Shown here: positions 24,241 to 33,207 of the stretch, piece by piece | Position numbering within the stretch: position 1 is the first letter of the stretch | Layout of the letters: each line of letters starts with the position of its first letter | From: UBA2589 sp038120095 | GTDB taxonomy: Bacteria > Gemmatimonadota > Gemmatimonadetes > Longimicrobiales > Gaopeijiaceae | Assembly: GCA_038120095.1 (NCBI GenBank) | Contig: JAYOKZ010000002.1 | Coordinates: 1 to 64,000, forward strand | DNA length: 64,000 nucleotides | Direction of reading: 5' to 3' | Notes under the pieces: generated by a model | What the model saw: only the letters and a program-made list of their open reading frames with translations | What the model was told of the DNA's origin: nothing | Database searches by the model: none | Translations under genes and position numbers: made by a program

Positions 24241-25300
24241 CGACCCTCGTGACCCGGTCCGAGGTCCCGTCACCATCGCCATACCGGTCGAGAGCCTGCC
24301 CGTCGGCGGCTCCAAGGTCTCCAAGTGACAAGCCGAGCCGCCACGCATACCAGAGTCCGATCAAGGTGATCGGGATCCAGCCACCAAAGTGGTACGCGAA
24401 TGCGAATGCGAGCGACTGAGCCTCGGTCACACCGTAGACAGTCGACAGGGCGAAGTTGGCGGATGCGTGGAACGTGCCGAAGAAACCGGGCGCCGACGGA
24501 AGAGCGACACCGAAGCCGACCACCGCCTCTGTGAACATCGCCGAGAACCACCCGGTGTCGATACCGAATGCCAGCATCCCCAGCCAGAACGAGAGCCCGT
24601 GCCACGTCCAGAAGAACAGCGACCATGCGAATCCGAGCGCGAGCAGCCTCGGGTTCCTCATGATCGCCATCGAGTCGAGCAGGCCCTCCAGCAGCGCCAG
24701 GATCCGTTCAGCCCAATGCTCCGGCAGGAATCCGACGACGGAGCGGGTCAGCGCCAGGAACTGTCTCGGCATCGCTGCCATCAGCACGAGGGCGACCAGA
24801 ACGCCGAGCACAAGGGCAACGGCGCCCTGCACGATCGCGAGCCCGCCACCTTCAGCAAGGGCATCCACCCGTGGAAAGGTGGGCGTCAAGACGGGGATGA
24901 TCAGGAACAGGAGGAGAATCAAACCATCCATGAACCGCTCGACCACCAGACTGCCGAAGGCCGCCGCGACGCTCACCGGTTCAAGGCGACTCAGGGCGTA
25001 CGGCCTGGCAACCTCACCCACGCGGGCAGGCAGGATGTTGTTCGCCATGAAGCCAATGGCCACGCCTGCGAAGCGCGAGCGAAGCCGACTGCGGGGCAAC
25101 ACGGGCGTGAGCAAGATACGCCACCGGAGCGCCCGTATGAGGAAGCCCGAGGTTGCCACGAGAACGGAGAGCCCGAGCAGCCACATGTTCCCCGTCGATA
25201 TGTTCTCGAGAACCTCGCCGAAGTCCACGTCCTTGAGGACGTACCACAGGAGAAGGACGGTGACGGCAAGGCCCCCCGCCGCTTTCCCGAAGGTCTTCAC
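24230..25300 (-). CDS. Lysylphosphatidylglycerol-synthase-TM/UPF0104 flippase-like protein
   Basis: The 356-residue polytopic protein resembles the YbhN/AglD/MprF membrane-domain family (TIGR00374). Conserved landmarks are an early LRALRW-like segment (IRALRWRILL), GFMANNILPARVGEVARPY, and FVPSxxGxxG-like GVALPSAPGFFGTFH. Seven or eight hydrophobic helices are visible. Members move lipids or lipid-linked sugars across membranes, or their function is unknown. The ATG overlaps the pdxJ stop by 4 bp. The lipid substrate cannot be inferred. Confidence 0.8.
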   Translation of the reverse strand: MKTFGKAAGGLAVTVLLLWYVLKDVDFGEVLENISTGNMWLLGLSVLVATSGFLIRALRWRILLTPVLPRSRLRSRFAGVAIGFMANNILPARVGEVARPYALSRLEPVSVAAAFGSLVVERFMDGLILLLFLIIPVLTPTFPRVDALAEGGGLAIVQGAVALVLGVLVALVLMAAMPRQFLALTRSVVGFLPEHWAERILALLEGLLDSMAIMRNPRLLALGFAWSLFFWTWHGLSFWLGMLAFGIDTGWFSAMFTEAVVGFGVALPSAPGFFGTFHASANFALSTVYGVTEAQSLAFAFAYHFGGWIPITLIGLWYAWRLGLSLGDLGAADGQALDRYGDGDGTSDRVTRVDDI

Positions 25301-26034
25301 GACGCCCGGCTTCTCCGAAGAATCTCAGCCATCTCCCGCACGGCGCGTTCCAGACCCACGAAGACCGCTCGCGAGACGATCGAGTGCCCGATGTTCAACT
25401 CTTCGACTTCGGTAATGCGGGCCACGGCTGCCACGTTCTCGTAGGTCAGCCCGTGCCCCGCGTGCACGCCCAGCCCCGCAGCTCTTGCGAACGAAGCAGC
25501 CTGAACGAGTCGGCCGAGTTGCTCGGCCCGCTCCACTCCGTTGCTGTTCGCGAATTCACCCGTATGGAGTTCAACCGCCGCCGCCCCCAGATCGAGAGAT
25601 GCACGAATCGCCTCCTCATCCGGATCGATGAAGAGCGACGTCCGAATCCCGGACCCCTGCAGCGCGGCCGTCGCCTTACCGACCATATCGCGCTGAGCCG
25701 CCGTCACCAGGGACAGCCCTCCCTCCGTCGTCACCTCTTCCCGTTTCTCCGGCACCAGGGTCACCTGCGCGGGACACCACGCCGACGCGAGCGCGACCAT
25801 GTCTTCCGCGGCTGCAATCTCGAGGTTCACGGGAGTCCTCGCCGAGTCCATCAGAAGGTCGACGTCCCGGTCCTGAATGTGCCGCCGATCCTCGCGGAGG
25901 TGTACAGTGAGCCCGTCGGCACCGCCGAGCTCTACCAGTACGGCCGCTCGAACAGGATCCGGCTCATCGGTCATCCGGGCCTGCCGCACTGTGGCCACGT
26001 GATCGATGTTCACGAACAAGCGCATCTCAGACAT
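25297..26034 (-). CDS. pdxJ: Pyridoxine 5'-phosphate synthase PdxJ
   Basis: Condenses 1-deoxyxylulose 5-phosphate with 3-amino-2-oxopropyl phosphate in DXP-dependent vitamin B6 synthesis. The 245-residue TIM barrel has FVNIDHVATVRQAR, LTVHLREDRRHIQD, catalytic TLVPEKREEVTTEGG, and AGLGVHAGHGLTYEN. The start at 26034 overlaps the upstream gene by 8 bp; the ATG at 26025 would leave a 1-nt gap and gives MRLFVNIDHVA, so either is possible. Confidence 0.96.
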   Translation of the reverse strand: MSEMRLFVNIDHVATVRQARMTDEPDPVRAAVLVELGGADGLTVHLREDRRHIQDRDVDLLMDSARTPVNLEIAAAEDMVALASAWCPAQVTLVPEKREEVTTEGGLSLVTAAQRDMVGKATAALQGSGIRTSLFIDPDEEAIRASLDLGAAAVELHTGEFANSNGVERAEQLGRLVQAASFARAAGLGVHAGHGLTYENVAAVARITEVEELNIGHSIVSRAVFVGLERAVREMAEILRRSRAS

Positions 26035-26920
26035 TCGTTCCTGTCGTCTCGGGATAGAGATACCTACTCAGAAGTTCTTCCAGCTGGCTGGAGACACCGG
26101 CCTCCAGTCCACCTTCCGCCAACCCCAGCGCTTCGGCCCCGATCGCGGCGTACAGGCGTGCTGCACCTCGGTCCAGGGCTCGAAGGTGCAAACCAACCGT
26201 CTCCACGTCCCCTTGTGCGATCGGCCCGCGCAAGGCGTCGGAAACGCCGTCGACCTCGATGGCATCCAGAGTGCTTCGGGTGAGGGAAATGAGTGAACTG
26301 AGACCTTCGTCGCCATCGACCCCAGCCCGTTCCATGAGTTCCAGCCCACGAGCCAGAAGCGGCAGCATCATGGAAGTGGTCAGGGCCACCGCCGCGTGAA
26401 GCGTCGCTCTGCGCCCTGCAGGCACCCGGATCAATCGCCCCTCCACCGAATCCACGAGCACGCGGGCGACGGAGACAGCATCCGGACCTCCGGTCACTGA
26501 GAACCACGCGTCCCGGATCCTCTCCGGCGATCCGCCGGAGTGAGGCACGAAGAACAGAGGATGAAGAGCGCCCACAACGTACCCTGCGTGATGGAGAGGC
26601 TCGAGCGCGTCAGTCGGGAGGACACCCGAAAGGTGATACACCGCACATCCCTGAGGCGCCGGGCCCAAGGCGGCGAGGGCTTGGGCAACGTCCGGCACCT
26701 CGCGCTCCGGAATGGCAAGGAGCACCGCCAGCGTTCCAGCGGGGGGATGCTCGAGCCCGAACACGTATCGGAATCGATCCGTCCACGCAGGAAGATCGGG
26801 AGGCTCCGGGTATCGACCGGCGAGGACGACTTCACGAAATGCGCCTGAGTCGTGCAGAGCCGCGGCGAGGGTGGTGCCCATGCGGCCGGGTCCGACGATC
26901 ATGATCGGTCCGAGGCTCAT
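26027..26920 (-). CDS. Rossmann-fold protein with DUF2520 domain
   Basis: The 297-residue protein has an N-terminal NAD(P)-binding Rossmann motif (IMIVGPGRMGTTLA, residues 6-19) and a C-terminal helical DUF2520 domain with GALHPLFFVP and a long helical bundle. The architecture resembles pyrroline-5-carboxylate reductase and ketopantoate reductase relatives. No substrate is established for the family. The ATG overlaps hflX by 4 bp and the 3' end overlaps pdxJ, so it is embedded in a coupled operon. Confidence 0.8.
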   Translation of the reverse strand: MSLGPIMIVGPGRMGTTLAAALHDSGAFREVVLAGRYPEPPDLPAWTDRFRYVFGLEHPPAGTLAVLLAIPEREVPDVAQALAALGPAPQGCAVYHLSGVLPTDALEPLHHAGYVVGALHPLFFVPHSGGSPERIRDAWFSVTGGPDAVSVARVLVDSVEGRLIRVPAGRRATLHAAVALTTSMMLPLLARGLELMERAGVDGDEGLSSLISLTRSTLDAIEVDGVSDALRGPIAQGDVETVGLHLRALDRGAARLYAAIGAEALGLAEGGLEAGVSSQLEELLSRYLYPETTGTNV

Positions 26921-28134
26921 ACCAAATCCTCGATTTCAATTCCGCCTCGTTGGCTGAGCCGACCAAGCACACTGAGAGGGAGGCGCGCGGTCAGGTGCAC
27001 GTCGGTTTCCTCATCGACACGGCGGGTCACCTCACCCTCTCGGTAGACTGCGGCGATCGCCTCCCCGTCGGCACAGGGGATCCGCAGGGTTACCTCCGAT
27101 CGCCGATTGCGGACCCGCGTTCGGAGTGTCTCCACGAGCGGCTCCAGCGACGCCAGTTGGAGCGCGCTCACAAAGACCGACGGTGTAGGCTCCAGTGCGC
27201 GGATTCGCCGCTCGAGTGATTCTCGCTCGGAGTCGTCGATTCGATCGAGCTTGTTGAACACCAGAACGGTCTCCCTCTCGTCGAGCGCCAGATCGTTCAG
27301 GACCTCGAGGACCACTTCATACTGCTCCTCCCAATCAGGATGCGATGCATCGATCACGTGCAGAAGGACGTCCGCTTCTCTGGCCTCCTCCAGCGTCGAG
27401 CGGAACGACGCGACCAGGTGGTGGGGCAGCTTGCGAATGAATCCCACCGTATCCGTGAGGAGCGCGTCGTAGCCCCCCCCGAGGTCGACCGAGCGGGTCG
27501 CCGAGTCCAGAGTCGCAAAGAGACGATCCTCGACCAGCAGGTCTGCACCTGACAAGGCCCGCAGCAGCGAGGACTTACCGGCATTCGTATAGCCCACGAG
27601 TGCGACGCGAAATTGTCCCTGTCTCGCCTTGCGCTGGACAGCCCGAGCCTTGGCGACTTCACGCAGCTTGCGTTTGAGGTCCCCGATTCGCGTACCGATC
27701 AGGCGCCGGTCCGTCTCGAGCTGCGTTTCACCCGGCCCTCGCAGTCCGATCCCTCCCCGAATGCGCGAGAGGTGGTTCCACATCCGCCGCAGTCGAGGAA
27801 GCAAATACTCGAGCTGCGCGAGTTCGACCTGCATCCGTGCCTCTCGCGAGCGGGCACGTGTGGCAAAAATGTCGAGAATCAGCTCCGAACGATCCATGAC
27901 TCGAACGGCGAGCAGGTCCTCGAGATTCTTTCCCTGAGCGGGCGTCAGCTCTTCGTCGAAAATCACGAGATTCGCTCCCTGCTCCTCGACGAGGTCGGCC
28001 AGTGCCCGAGCCTTGCCTTCACCCAGATAGAACTTCGGGTGTGGCGCGCTGAGTCGCTGAACGAGCGACCCCGTGACCTCACCTCCGGCCGTGTCGGTCA
28101 GCCGCGCGAGTTCCCGAAGATGTTCGTCTGCCAC
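26917..28134 (-). CDS. hflX: Ribosome-associated GTPase HflX
   Basis: HflX splits stalled ribosomes under stress. The product has the N-terminal HflX domain (YLGEGKARAL, then VIFDEELTPAQGKNLE), the glycine-rich helix region GIGLRGPGETQLETDRR, and the G domain with GYTNAGKSSLL (P-loop), DTVGFIRKLP and NKLD. The coordinates use the GTG at 28134 (405 residues). The conserved start of the family (RAVLVG) lies in the same frame upstream of it, reachable only from a non-AUG codon such as ATC at 28218, 28 codons earlier, behind a strong Shine-Dalgarno. It is followed by DUF2520 with a 4-bp overlap. Confidence 0.93.
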   Translation of the reverse strand: MADEHLRELARLTDTAGGEVTGSLVQRLSAPHPKFYLGEGKARALADLVEEQGANLVIFDEELTPAQGKNLEDLLAVRVMDRSELILDIFATRARSREARMQVELAQLEYLLPRLRRMWNHLSRIRGGIGLRGPGETQLETDRRLIGTRIGDLKRKLREVAKARAVQRKARQGQFRVALVGYTNAGKSSLLRALSGADLLVEDRLFATLDSATRSVDLGGGYDALLTDTVGFIRKLPHHLVASFRSTLEEAREADVLLHVIDASHPDWEEQYEVVLEVLNDLALDERETVLVFNKLDRIDDSERESLERRIRALEPTPSVFVSALQLASLEPLVETLRTRVRNRRSEVTLRIPCADGEAIAAVYREGEVTRRVDEETDVHLTARLPLSVLGRLSQRGGIEIEDLV

Positions 28135-28220
28135 GTCCCTCGACTCGGTCCTCGACGGCGCGCCGACAAGTACGGCCCGGTCGACGGGCGTCCGGAGATC
28201 GATGAGTTGCGTGGGGATCC

Positions 28221-28230
28221 GATCACCTCT
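28221..28230 (-). promoter_or_regulatory. Strong Shine-Dalgarno ahead of the likely hflX start
   Basis: On the minus strand AGAGGTGATC is complementary to the 3' end of 16S rRNA over almost its whole length. The in-frame codon ATC (28216-28218) follows at a suitable distance, and no ATG, GTG or TTG in the hflX frame lies nearby. This decides in favour of an unusual initiation codon over the GTG at 28134, which would cut off the conserved N-terminus. Confidence 0.5.
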
Positions 28231-28302
28231 GTCCGGATCGAACGGACTCGATGGAGGAATTCGATAGAATACCGAAGGTCAGTCAGCCCTCACAGGGTCG
28301 GC

Positions 28303-29707
28303 TCACCCACGACTTCGGCGCTCCCGCCACCACCGAAGCCGCTCTGAAATCGTCTTTTCAAACCCCGACGAGCTCGGCTCAAAGAACGAGCTTCCCACAA
28401 GTTCCTCGGGAAGATAGGTCTGGGCCGATACACCATCCGGCAGATCCGGATCGTACTGATATCCTTCACCATAACCCAGGTCTCTCATGAGTCCCGTCGG
28501 GGCGTTACGGAGATGGAGCGGCACGAGGGCTCCCGGCGTCTGCCGCGCACTGTCACAAGCNNNNNNNNNNCGAGGACCAGGCCCGATACACATTCGGTGA
28601 CTTCGGTGCGGTAGCGAGGTAGATGGTAGCCTGCGCGAGAGCCAGTTCACCCTCGGGAGAGCCAAGGAAGTGAAACGCATCCCGAGCGGCGACCGTGTGC
28701 CCCATCGCCGCTGGATCGGCCAGGCCGACATCCTCCGCAGCGATACGTATGAGCCGACGAGCGACGTACAACGGATCTTCTCCGGCCTCGAGCATGCGTG
28801 CCAGCCAGTAGATCGCCGCATCCGGGTCTGATCCGCGGATCGACTTGTGCAGCGCGGAGATCAGGTTGTAGTGCCCCTCGCCTGATTTGTCGTAGACCGC
28901 AAAGCGGTGCTGGAGCGCTTCTCGTGCCACATCGGACGTGATGACACCGCGACTTCCCGCCAGCCGTGCACCGGCGTCCAGCACTCCAAGCGCCCTCCGT
29001 GCATCTCCATCTGCCCCCTCCGCAATCCAGGTGAGCGCCTCGTCGTCGATTTGCAGGACCAGGGGACCAAGCCCACGGTCATCCCGGATCGCATGATCCA
29101 GAATCGAGCGGATTGCCTCCGTCGATAGCGGATTCAATACGTATACGGGCGCTCGGGACAGGAGCGGTCGCACGATCTCGAATGACGGGTTCTCCGTTGT
29201 CGCCCCGATCAACGTGATCGTTCCGGCCTCCACATGTGGCAGAAACGCGTCCTGCTGAGCCTTGTTGAATCGGTGAATCTCGTCGCAGAAGAGAATCGTT
29301 TGCCGTCCTGATGCCCGGCGTCGCGTTGCGGCCTCTGCGATGATCTCACGCACGCGAGCGATGCCTTCGGTCACGGCGCTGAACGAGACGAACGTTGCGC
29401 CCACCGATTCTGCGATCAGCCGAGCCAGGGTCGTCTTCCCGCTTCCGGGAGGCCCCCAAAGGATCATGCTCGACACAGCCCCGGATTCCAACATCGCGTG
29501 GATGGCCTTGCCCGGGCCAAGGAGCTGCTCCTGTCCTCGCACGTCATCCAGCGTTCGAGGGCGCATCCGAGCTGCAAGCGGCGCAGAGCGGTCGAGGCTC
29601 TCGCCCACGACCCCAGCCTCCGAAGATGCGCGCTGCGGGCGTCCCCTTCCCTCTCCACTCGGAGCTTCTGCCCCCGACGAGCCCGCGAAAAGGTCCAGGT
29701 CCGTCAC
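28303..29707 (-). CDS. rarA: RarA/MgsA replication-associated ATPase (interrupted by assembly gap)
   Basis: A AAA+ clamp-loader relative that acts at stalled forks. From the ATG at 29707: LAARMRPRTLDDVRGQEQLL, GPPGSGKTTLA (Walker A), FCDEIHRFNKAQQDAFLP (Walker B), GATTENPSFE (sensor 1), and the tetramerisation region (YNLISALHKSIRGSDPDA). A ten-N run at 28561-28570 shifts the frame. After the gap, the other frame carries the normal C-terminus (VPLHLRNAPTGLMRDLGYG, YLPEEL) to the stop at 28303. The gene is therefore almost certainly intact, with a gap length different from ten. It overlaps cca by 4 bp. Confidence 0.92.
28561..28570. other. Assembly gap (10 N) inside rarA
   Basis: Ten N placed within the rarA coding region. 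The reading frame differs by one position on the two sides although both sides encode RarA, so the true distance is not ten bases. Confidence 0.98.
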
Positions 29708-30996
29708 AGCCCCTCGTCCTCGAACGGCTCGACAGCCTCGGCGGCCGAACGCTCCAACACCTCTCGTACGCGGTCGAGAAGCAGGTCGAACTCGTTGCGG
29801 TCTGGGTCTTCGAGAACCCAGTCGAGCAGGCCTTCCAGGGTACGGCCGAGGAGCGGCCCCGGCTTGACACCGATGCGCATGAGGTCACGTCCGCCGACGG
29901 CCAGGTCCGTCACCCTGAGCGGGGGAGCCGACAGAAGTGTCGCCCGGATTGCTCGCCAGGACGCCACGACCCCAGCGGGGCCCCCGACCTCTGAGCGGAC
30001 ACGCGCGGAGGCCATATCCAAGCGAGATACACCGCGCATGATGTCTGCTCCACATCTGCGAAGCCACCGTCGGCGCTCCACCTCATCGGCCGAAGCCGCG
30101 GGGAGCGGCGGGGCCGCCGACAGTCGAGCCACCGAGTCCGTCTGCGCGTTGGAGAGACGCAGTCGAAGCAGCGTGGCGGCCGCAGCCGCGGGCTCGACCG
30201 AGCGAAGAAGCGCGGCAAGGCGCAGCATGGGGCGGCCCGCCGGAAGCGCCTCGACGACCCGTGAGGTATGTATCCATTCTTCCTCCGAGAGCCCATCGAT
30301 CTCCGGGTAGAGGACCCGAGCGATCCCGGTCGCACGGTAGAGGTCGAGCGCTCGCCGGGGACGGGCGTCCGCTGCAAGGATCTTGGTGAGTTCCTCCCGA
30401 ATTCGCTCCGCCGACAAGGTCTGCAGGTGAGGGGTCAAACCGACCAGCGCCTCCCACGTATCCTCGTGAATCCGAAGATCGAAGCGACCCGCAAATCGCA
30501 CGGCGCGAAGAATGCGAAGGTAGTCCTCTCGAAAACGGTCGGCCGCGATACCCACCGTGCGCAGCGTGCCCTGCTCCAGATCCCCCGCACCGTCGAAGGG
30601 ATCGAAGATCTCGTCTCGCAGGGGGTGCCACGCAATCGCATTGATCGTGAAGTCCCGACGCGCAAGGTCGTCCTCGATGTGATCGGCGAACTCGACCACC
30701 GCGTGCCGACCATCCGTCTCGACGTCCTTCCGAAACGTCGTGACTTCATACATGACCCCGTCCGAGGCCAGCACTCCGACGGTCCCGTGGTCCACCCCGA
30801 TCGGGACGGTCCGGCGAAAGATCCGGCGCACCTGTCGGGGCGTCGCCTTCGTGGCCAGGTCCCAGTCCACGGACTCGCGGCCCATGAGCGCATCGCGCAC
30901 CGCTCCTCCGACCGCCCACGTCTCGTGACCGGCCTCCTCAAGCGTCCGTGCGATCCACCGGACTGAGCCCGGTGCGACCGGACGAACCTTCGTCAT
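29704..30996 (-). CDS. cca: CCA-adding enzyme / poly(A) polymerase family tRNA nucleotidyltransferase
   Basis: A class II nucleotidyltransferase of 430 residues. The head has AVGGAVRDALMG and DWDLATKA (metal-binding D-x-D), the neck RRDFTINAIAW, the DPFDGAGDLEQG loop, RILRAVRFAGRF, and the helical LSAERIREELTKIL segment. The family includes enzymes adding CCA, only CC, or only A. The tRNA-Gln in this window lacks an encoded CCA, so CCA addition is required in this organism. It overlaps the SDR stop and the rarA start by 4 bp each. Confidence 0.9.
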   Translation of the reverse strand: MTKVRPVAPGSVRWIARTLEEAGHETWAVGGAVRDALMGRESVDWDLATKATPRQVRRIFRRTVPIGVDHGTVGVLASDGVMYEVTTFRKDVETDGRHAVVEFADHIEDDLARRDFTINAIAWHPLRDEIFDPFDGAGDLEQGTLRTVGIAADRFREDYLRILRAVRFAGRFDLRIHEDTWEALVGLTPHLQTLSAERIREELTKILAADARPRRALDLYRATGIARVLYPEIDGLSEEEWIHTSRVVEALPAGRPMLRLAALLRSVEPAAAAATLLRLRLSNAQTDSVARLSAAPPLPAASADEVERRRWLRRCGADIMRGVSRLDMASARVRSEVGGPAGVVASWRAIRATLLSAPPLRVTDLAVGGRDLMRIGVKPGPLLGRTLEGLLDWVLEDPDRNEFDLLLDRVREVLERSAAEAVEPFEDEGL

Positions 30997-31757
30997 CCCG
31001 GAAGCACGGCTCCACCGTTGACGTTGAGGATCTCCCCCGTGATGTGACGGGCCAGCTCGGAGCAGAGGAATACGATCGGTCCGGATACGTCCTCCGCCGT
31101 CGCGATGCGGCCGATCGGAATCGAGCGTGCGATCCGGGCTCTTTCGTCACCTTCAAACGCGCTCACGGACATTTCGGTATCGATCCATCCGGGCGCAACG
31201 GCGTTGACCGTGATACCACGTGGCGCAAGCTCGATGCAGAAACCCTTGACCAGTGAAATCATCGCGCCCTTCGTGGCCGCGTAATCGCCATGGAACGCCT
31301 CTCCCCGTTGCCCGGCCGTACTGCTTACAAGGACGATACGACCGTCATCCCGCAGTCGTGCAGCCGCGGCACGGCACGTATAGAAGATCGAATGCAAGTT
31401 GGCACCCATGGTCCGATGCCAACGCTCGTTCGATAGCTCCGCGACGGGCTCATCGTCGGGCGGCCAGATCCCGTGATTGCCAACGAAGATATCGAGTCCA
31501 TCAAATTTCTCGTCACCTCGAGCGAAGAGTGCTTCGGCCTGTGCTGCATCCCCGAGGTCGCCCCCCTGCGCCCACGCGTCGACACCAAGGGCGCGGCACT
31601 CTCCAACCACCGCCTCCGCCTCATCCATGCGGGATCGGAATCCGATTCCGACGTTGGCCCCGGCCTGCGCCAGCTGCAGCGCTACCGCACGACCGACGCC
31701 GCGCGAAGCCCCCGTGACGATGGCATTCTTACCTTCGAGGTCGATCAAGGAGGTCAC
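30993..31757 (-). CDS. Short-chain dehydrogenase/reductase (FabG-like)
   Basis: The 254-residue classical SDR has the NAD(P) loop TGASRGVG, NHG in place of NNAG, the catalytic serine in LVSSTAG and YAATK (Tyr and Lys), and NAVAPGWIDTEM. It resembles 3-oxoacyl-ACP reductase, but the substrate is uncertain. It lies between gmhA and cca with 4-bp overlaps on both sides. The only sugar-related neighbour is gmhA. A fatty-acid role is possible, but no fab genes are nearby. Confidence 0.85.
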   Translation of the reverse strand: MTSLIDLEGKNAIVTGASRGVGRAVALQLAQAGANVGIGFRSRMDEAEAVVGECRALGVDAWAQGGDLGDAAQAEALFARGDEKFDGLDIFVGNHGIWPPDDEPVAELSNERWHRTMGANLHSIFYTCRAAAARLRDDGRIVLVSSTAGQRGEAFHGDYAATKGAMISLVKGFCIELAPRGITVNAVAPGWIDTEMSVSAFEGDERARIARSIPIGRIATAEDVSGPIVFLCSELARHITGEILNVNGGAVLPG

Positions 31758-32365
31758 GTCCGTTGTCCTGGTTCTGTGAGAAGCTTTTCAGCTCGCGAAA
31801 GTGAAGCGTCCACGAGATCGCACACGGCATGACCGATGAGGAGATGGATCTCCTGCGCCCTGGCCGTGGACTCCGTTGGAACGATCAGCGCCAAATCGAC
31901 GAGCTCTGCGAGCACTCCACCACCACGGGCCAGAAGGCCGATCGTCTGCATGCCTCGCTCACGAGCAGCCTCTGCCGCCACGAGCAGATTCGTCGACCGT
32001 CCGCTCGTCGAGTGCAGGACGAGAAGATCCCCGGGCGACCCGAGGGCCTCGATCTGACGGGAGAAGACACGCTCAAAACCGAAGTCGTTGCCGGCCGCGG
32101 TCAGCACCGAAGTGTCCGTCGTCAGCGCCACCGCAGCCACGGCCCTGCGCTGCCGGACGAAACGCACCACGTATTCGGCAGCCAGGTGCTGCGCATCCGC
32201 CGCAGACCCCCCGTTCCCGCAGAAGAAGATGCGTCCCCCTCCTTCGATGGTCCCCTGAACGCGGGTCGCATATTCCTCGATCTGTCCGGCAAGCGTGTCG
32301 AACGTCGCGGTGATGAGACGTCCGAGTTCGTCGAAGTGGCCGCGCAGCTGATCCCGGTGTGTCAT
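31754..32365 (-). CDS. gmhA: SIS-domain phosphoheptose isomerase (GmhA/DiaA family)
   Basis: GmhA converts sedoheptulose 7-phosphate to D-glycero-D-manno-heptose 7-phosphate for the lipopolysaccharide core. The 203-residue protein has FFCGNGGSAADAQHLAAEYV, ALTTDTSVLTAAGNDFGFE, and a late HLLIGHAVCDLVD with the metal/catalytic residues. The paralogue DiaA has the same fold and regulates DnaA. The presence of the E-x3-H region favours an enzyme. Other heptose genes are not in the window. It is coupled by 4-bp overlaps to the PHP phosphatase gene and the SDR gene. Confidence 0.85.
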   Translation of the reverse strand: MTHRDQLRGHFDELGRLITATFDTLAGQIEEYATRVQGTIEGGGRIFFCGNGGSAADAQHLAAEYVVRFVRQRRAVAAVALTTDTSVLTAAGNDFGFERVFSRQIEALGSPGDLLVLHSTSGRSTNLLVAAEAARERGMQTIGLLARGGGVLAELVDLALIVPTESTARAQEIHLLIGHAVCDLVDASLSRAEKLLTEPGQRT

Positions 32366-33207
32366 GCCCGGGCCGCCGACGTGGCTGAACGCGCTGACAT
32401 GATGCCGCGTAACCGCCTCAGTAGAGAGGCCGGCGCCGACACCTCGGGCACCGCCAGGGGCTCGAGATCTTCAAGGATGCGTGATGGATTGACCCGGCAA
32501 AGGAGATCGAGGGCCTCCGAACCGCCGCGGGATTCGACCTCGGACCAGGCCTCTTTCTTGTAGATCTTGAGCCGCGAATGCCCGTGAAAATCTGTCGCGA
32601 GATAATCAGCCTGCCCCGTCTCGAGAAGTCTCCATGCGACCGACCGAGCCTCAGAGCCGTACCGTCCGACGAGCGAACCGAAGTTCACTTGAAGAAGAGC
32701 ACCTTCCTCCTTCCACTGCGTCGTCAGTTCGAGCTTGCGGCTCATTCCCGAGTAACGTTCCGGATGCGCGATCACCGGACGCTGGCCCTGATCACGAATG
32801 TATCGAACCACCCGGGGCGTACCGGGCGGCACGCTGAGTCGGGGCCACTCGATCAGCACGAAGGAGGTCCCCGCAAGTCGGAGGCGCGGGTCGGTCAGTT
32901 CCGGCTCCGGAACGTCGATGAGTACCTCGTGTCCCCTGTGGTACTCGACCTCGGGAAATTCCCTCGAGATCGCGTCGTGCGCCGTGTGCCAGGCCTCGGA
33001 CACCTCGTCGAGCCGAGCCGCCAAGCGCTCCGGCATGAGTGCCAGGCTCGCGTCAATGTGCGGCGTGGTGATCAGGCGTCGAATCCCCACATCGGCCAGG
33101 CGCTCGACAGCGTTCAGGACGCCCGGCAGATGTCGGGCGCCGTCGTCCACCCCATGAACGAGGTGACTGTGGATGTCGACCAGCGAGGGACTGCGACCCT
33201 CGGTCAT
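32362..33207 (-). CDS. PHP-family protein tyrosine phosphatase (CpsB/YwqE-like)
   Basis: The 281-residue protein has the CpsB-type metal-binding start DIHSHLVHGVDDGA, ITTPHID, RGHEVLIDVPE, VIAHPERY and a late DFHGHS, which together build the tri-metal PHP site. These enzymes dephosphorylate BY-kinases that control exopolysaccharide export. No active BY-kinase gene is adjacent; the only BY-kinase-fold protein seen in the window is the degenerate one at 12-13 kb. It overlaps the upstream small gene and gmhA by 4 bp each. Confidence 0.88.
   Translation of the reverse strand: MTEGRSPSLVDIHSHLVHGVDDGARHLPGVLNAVERLADVGIRRLITTPHIDASLALMPERLAARLDEVSEAWHTAHDAISREFPEVEYHRGHEVLIDVPEPELTDPRLRLAGTSFVLIEWPRLSVPPGTPRVVRYIRDQGQRPVIAHPERYSGMSRKLELTTQWKEEGALLQVNFGSLVGRYGSEARSVAWRLLETGQADYLATDFHGHSRLKIYKKEAWSEVESRGGSEALDLLCRVNPSRILEDLEPLAVPEVSAPASLLRRLRGIMSARSATSAARA

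Noticed and set aside
28553..28570. rarA as a truncated pseudogene
   Set aside because: The missing C-terminus is present in another frame immediately after the ten-N placeholder, so the break is an assembly effect.
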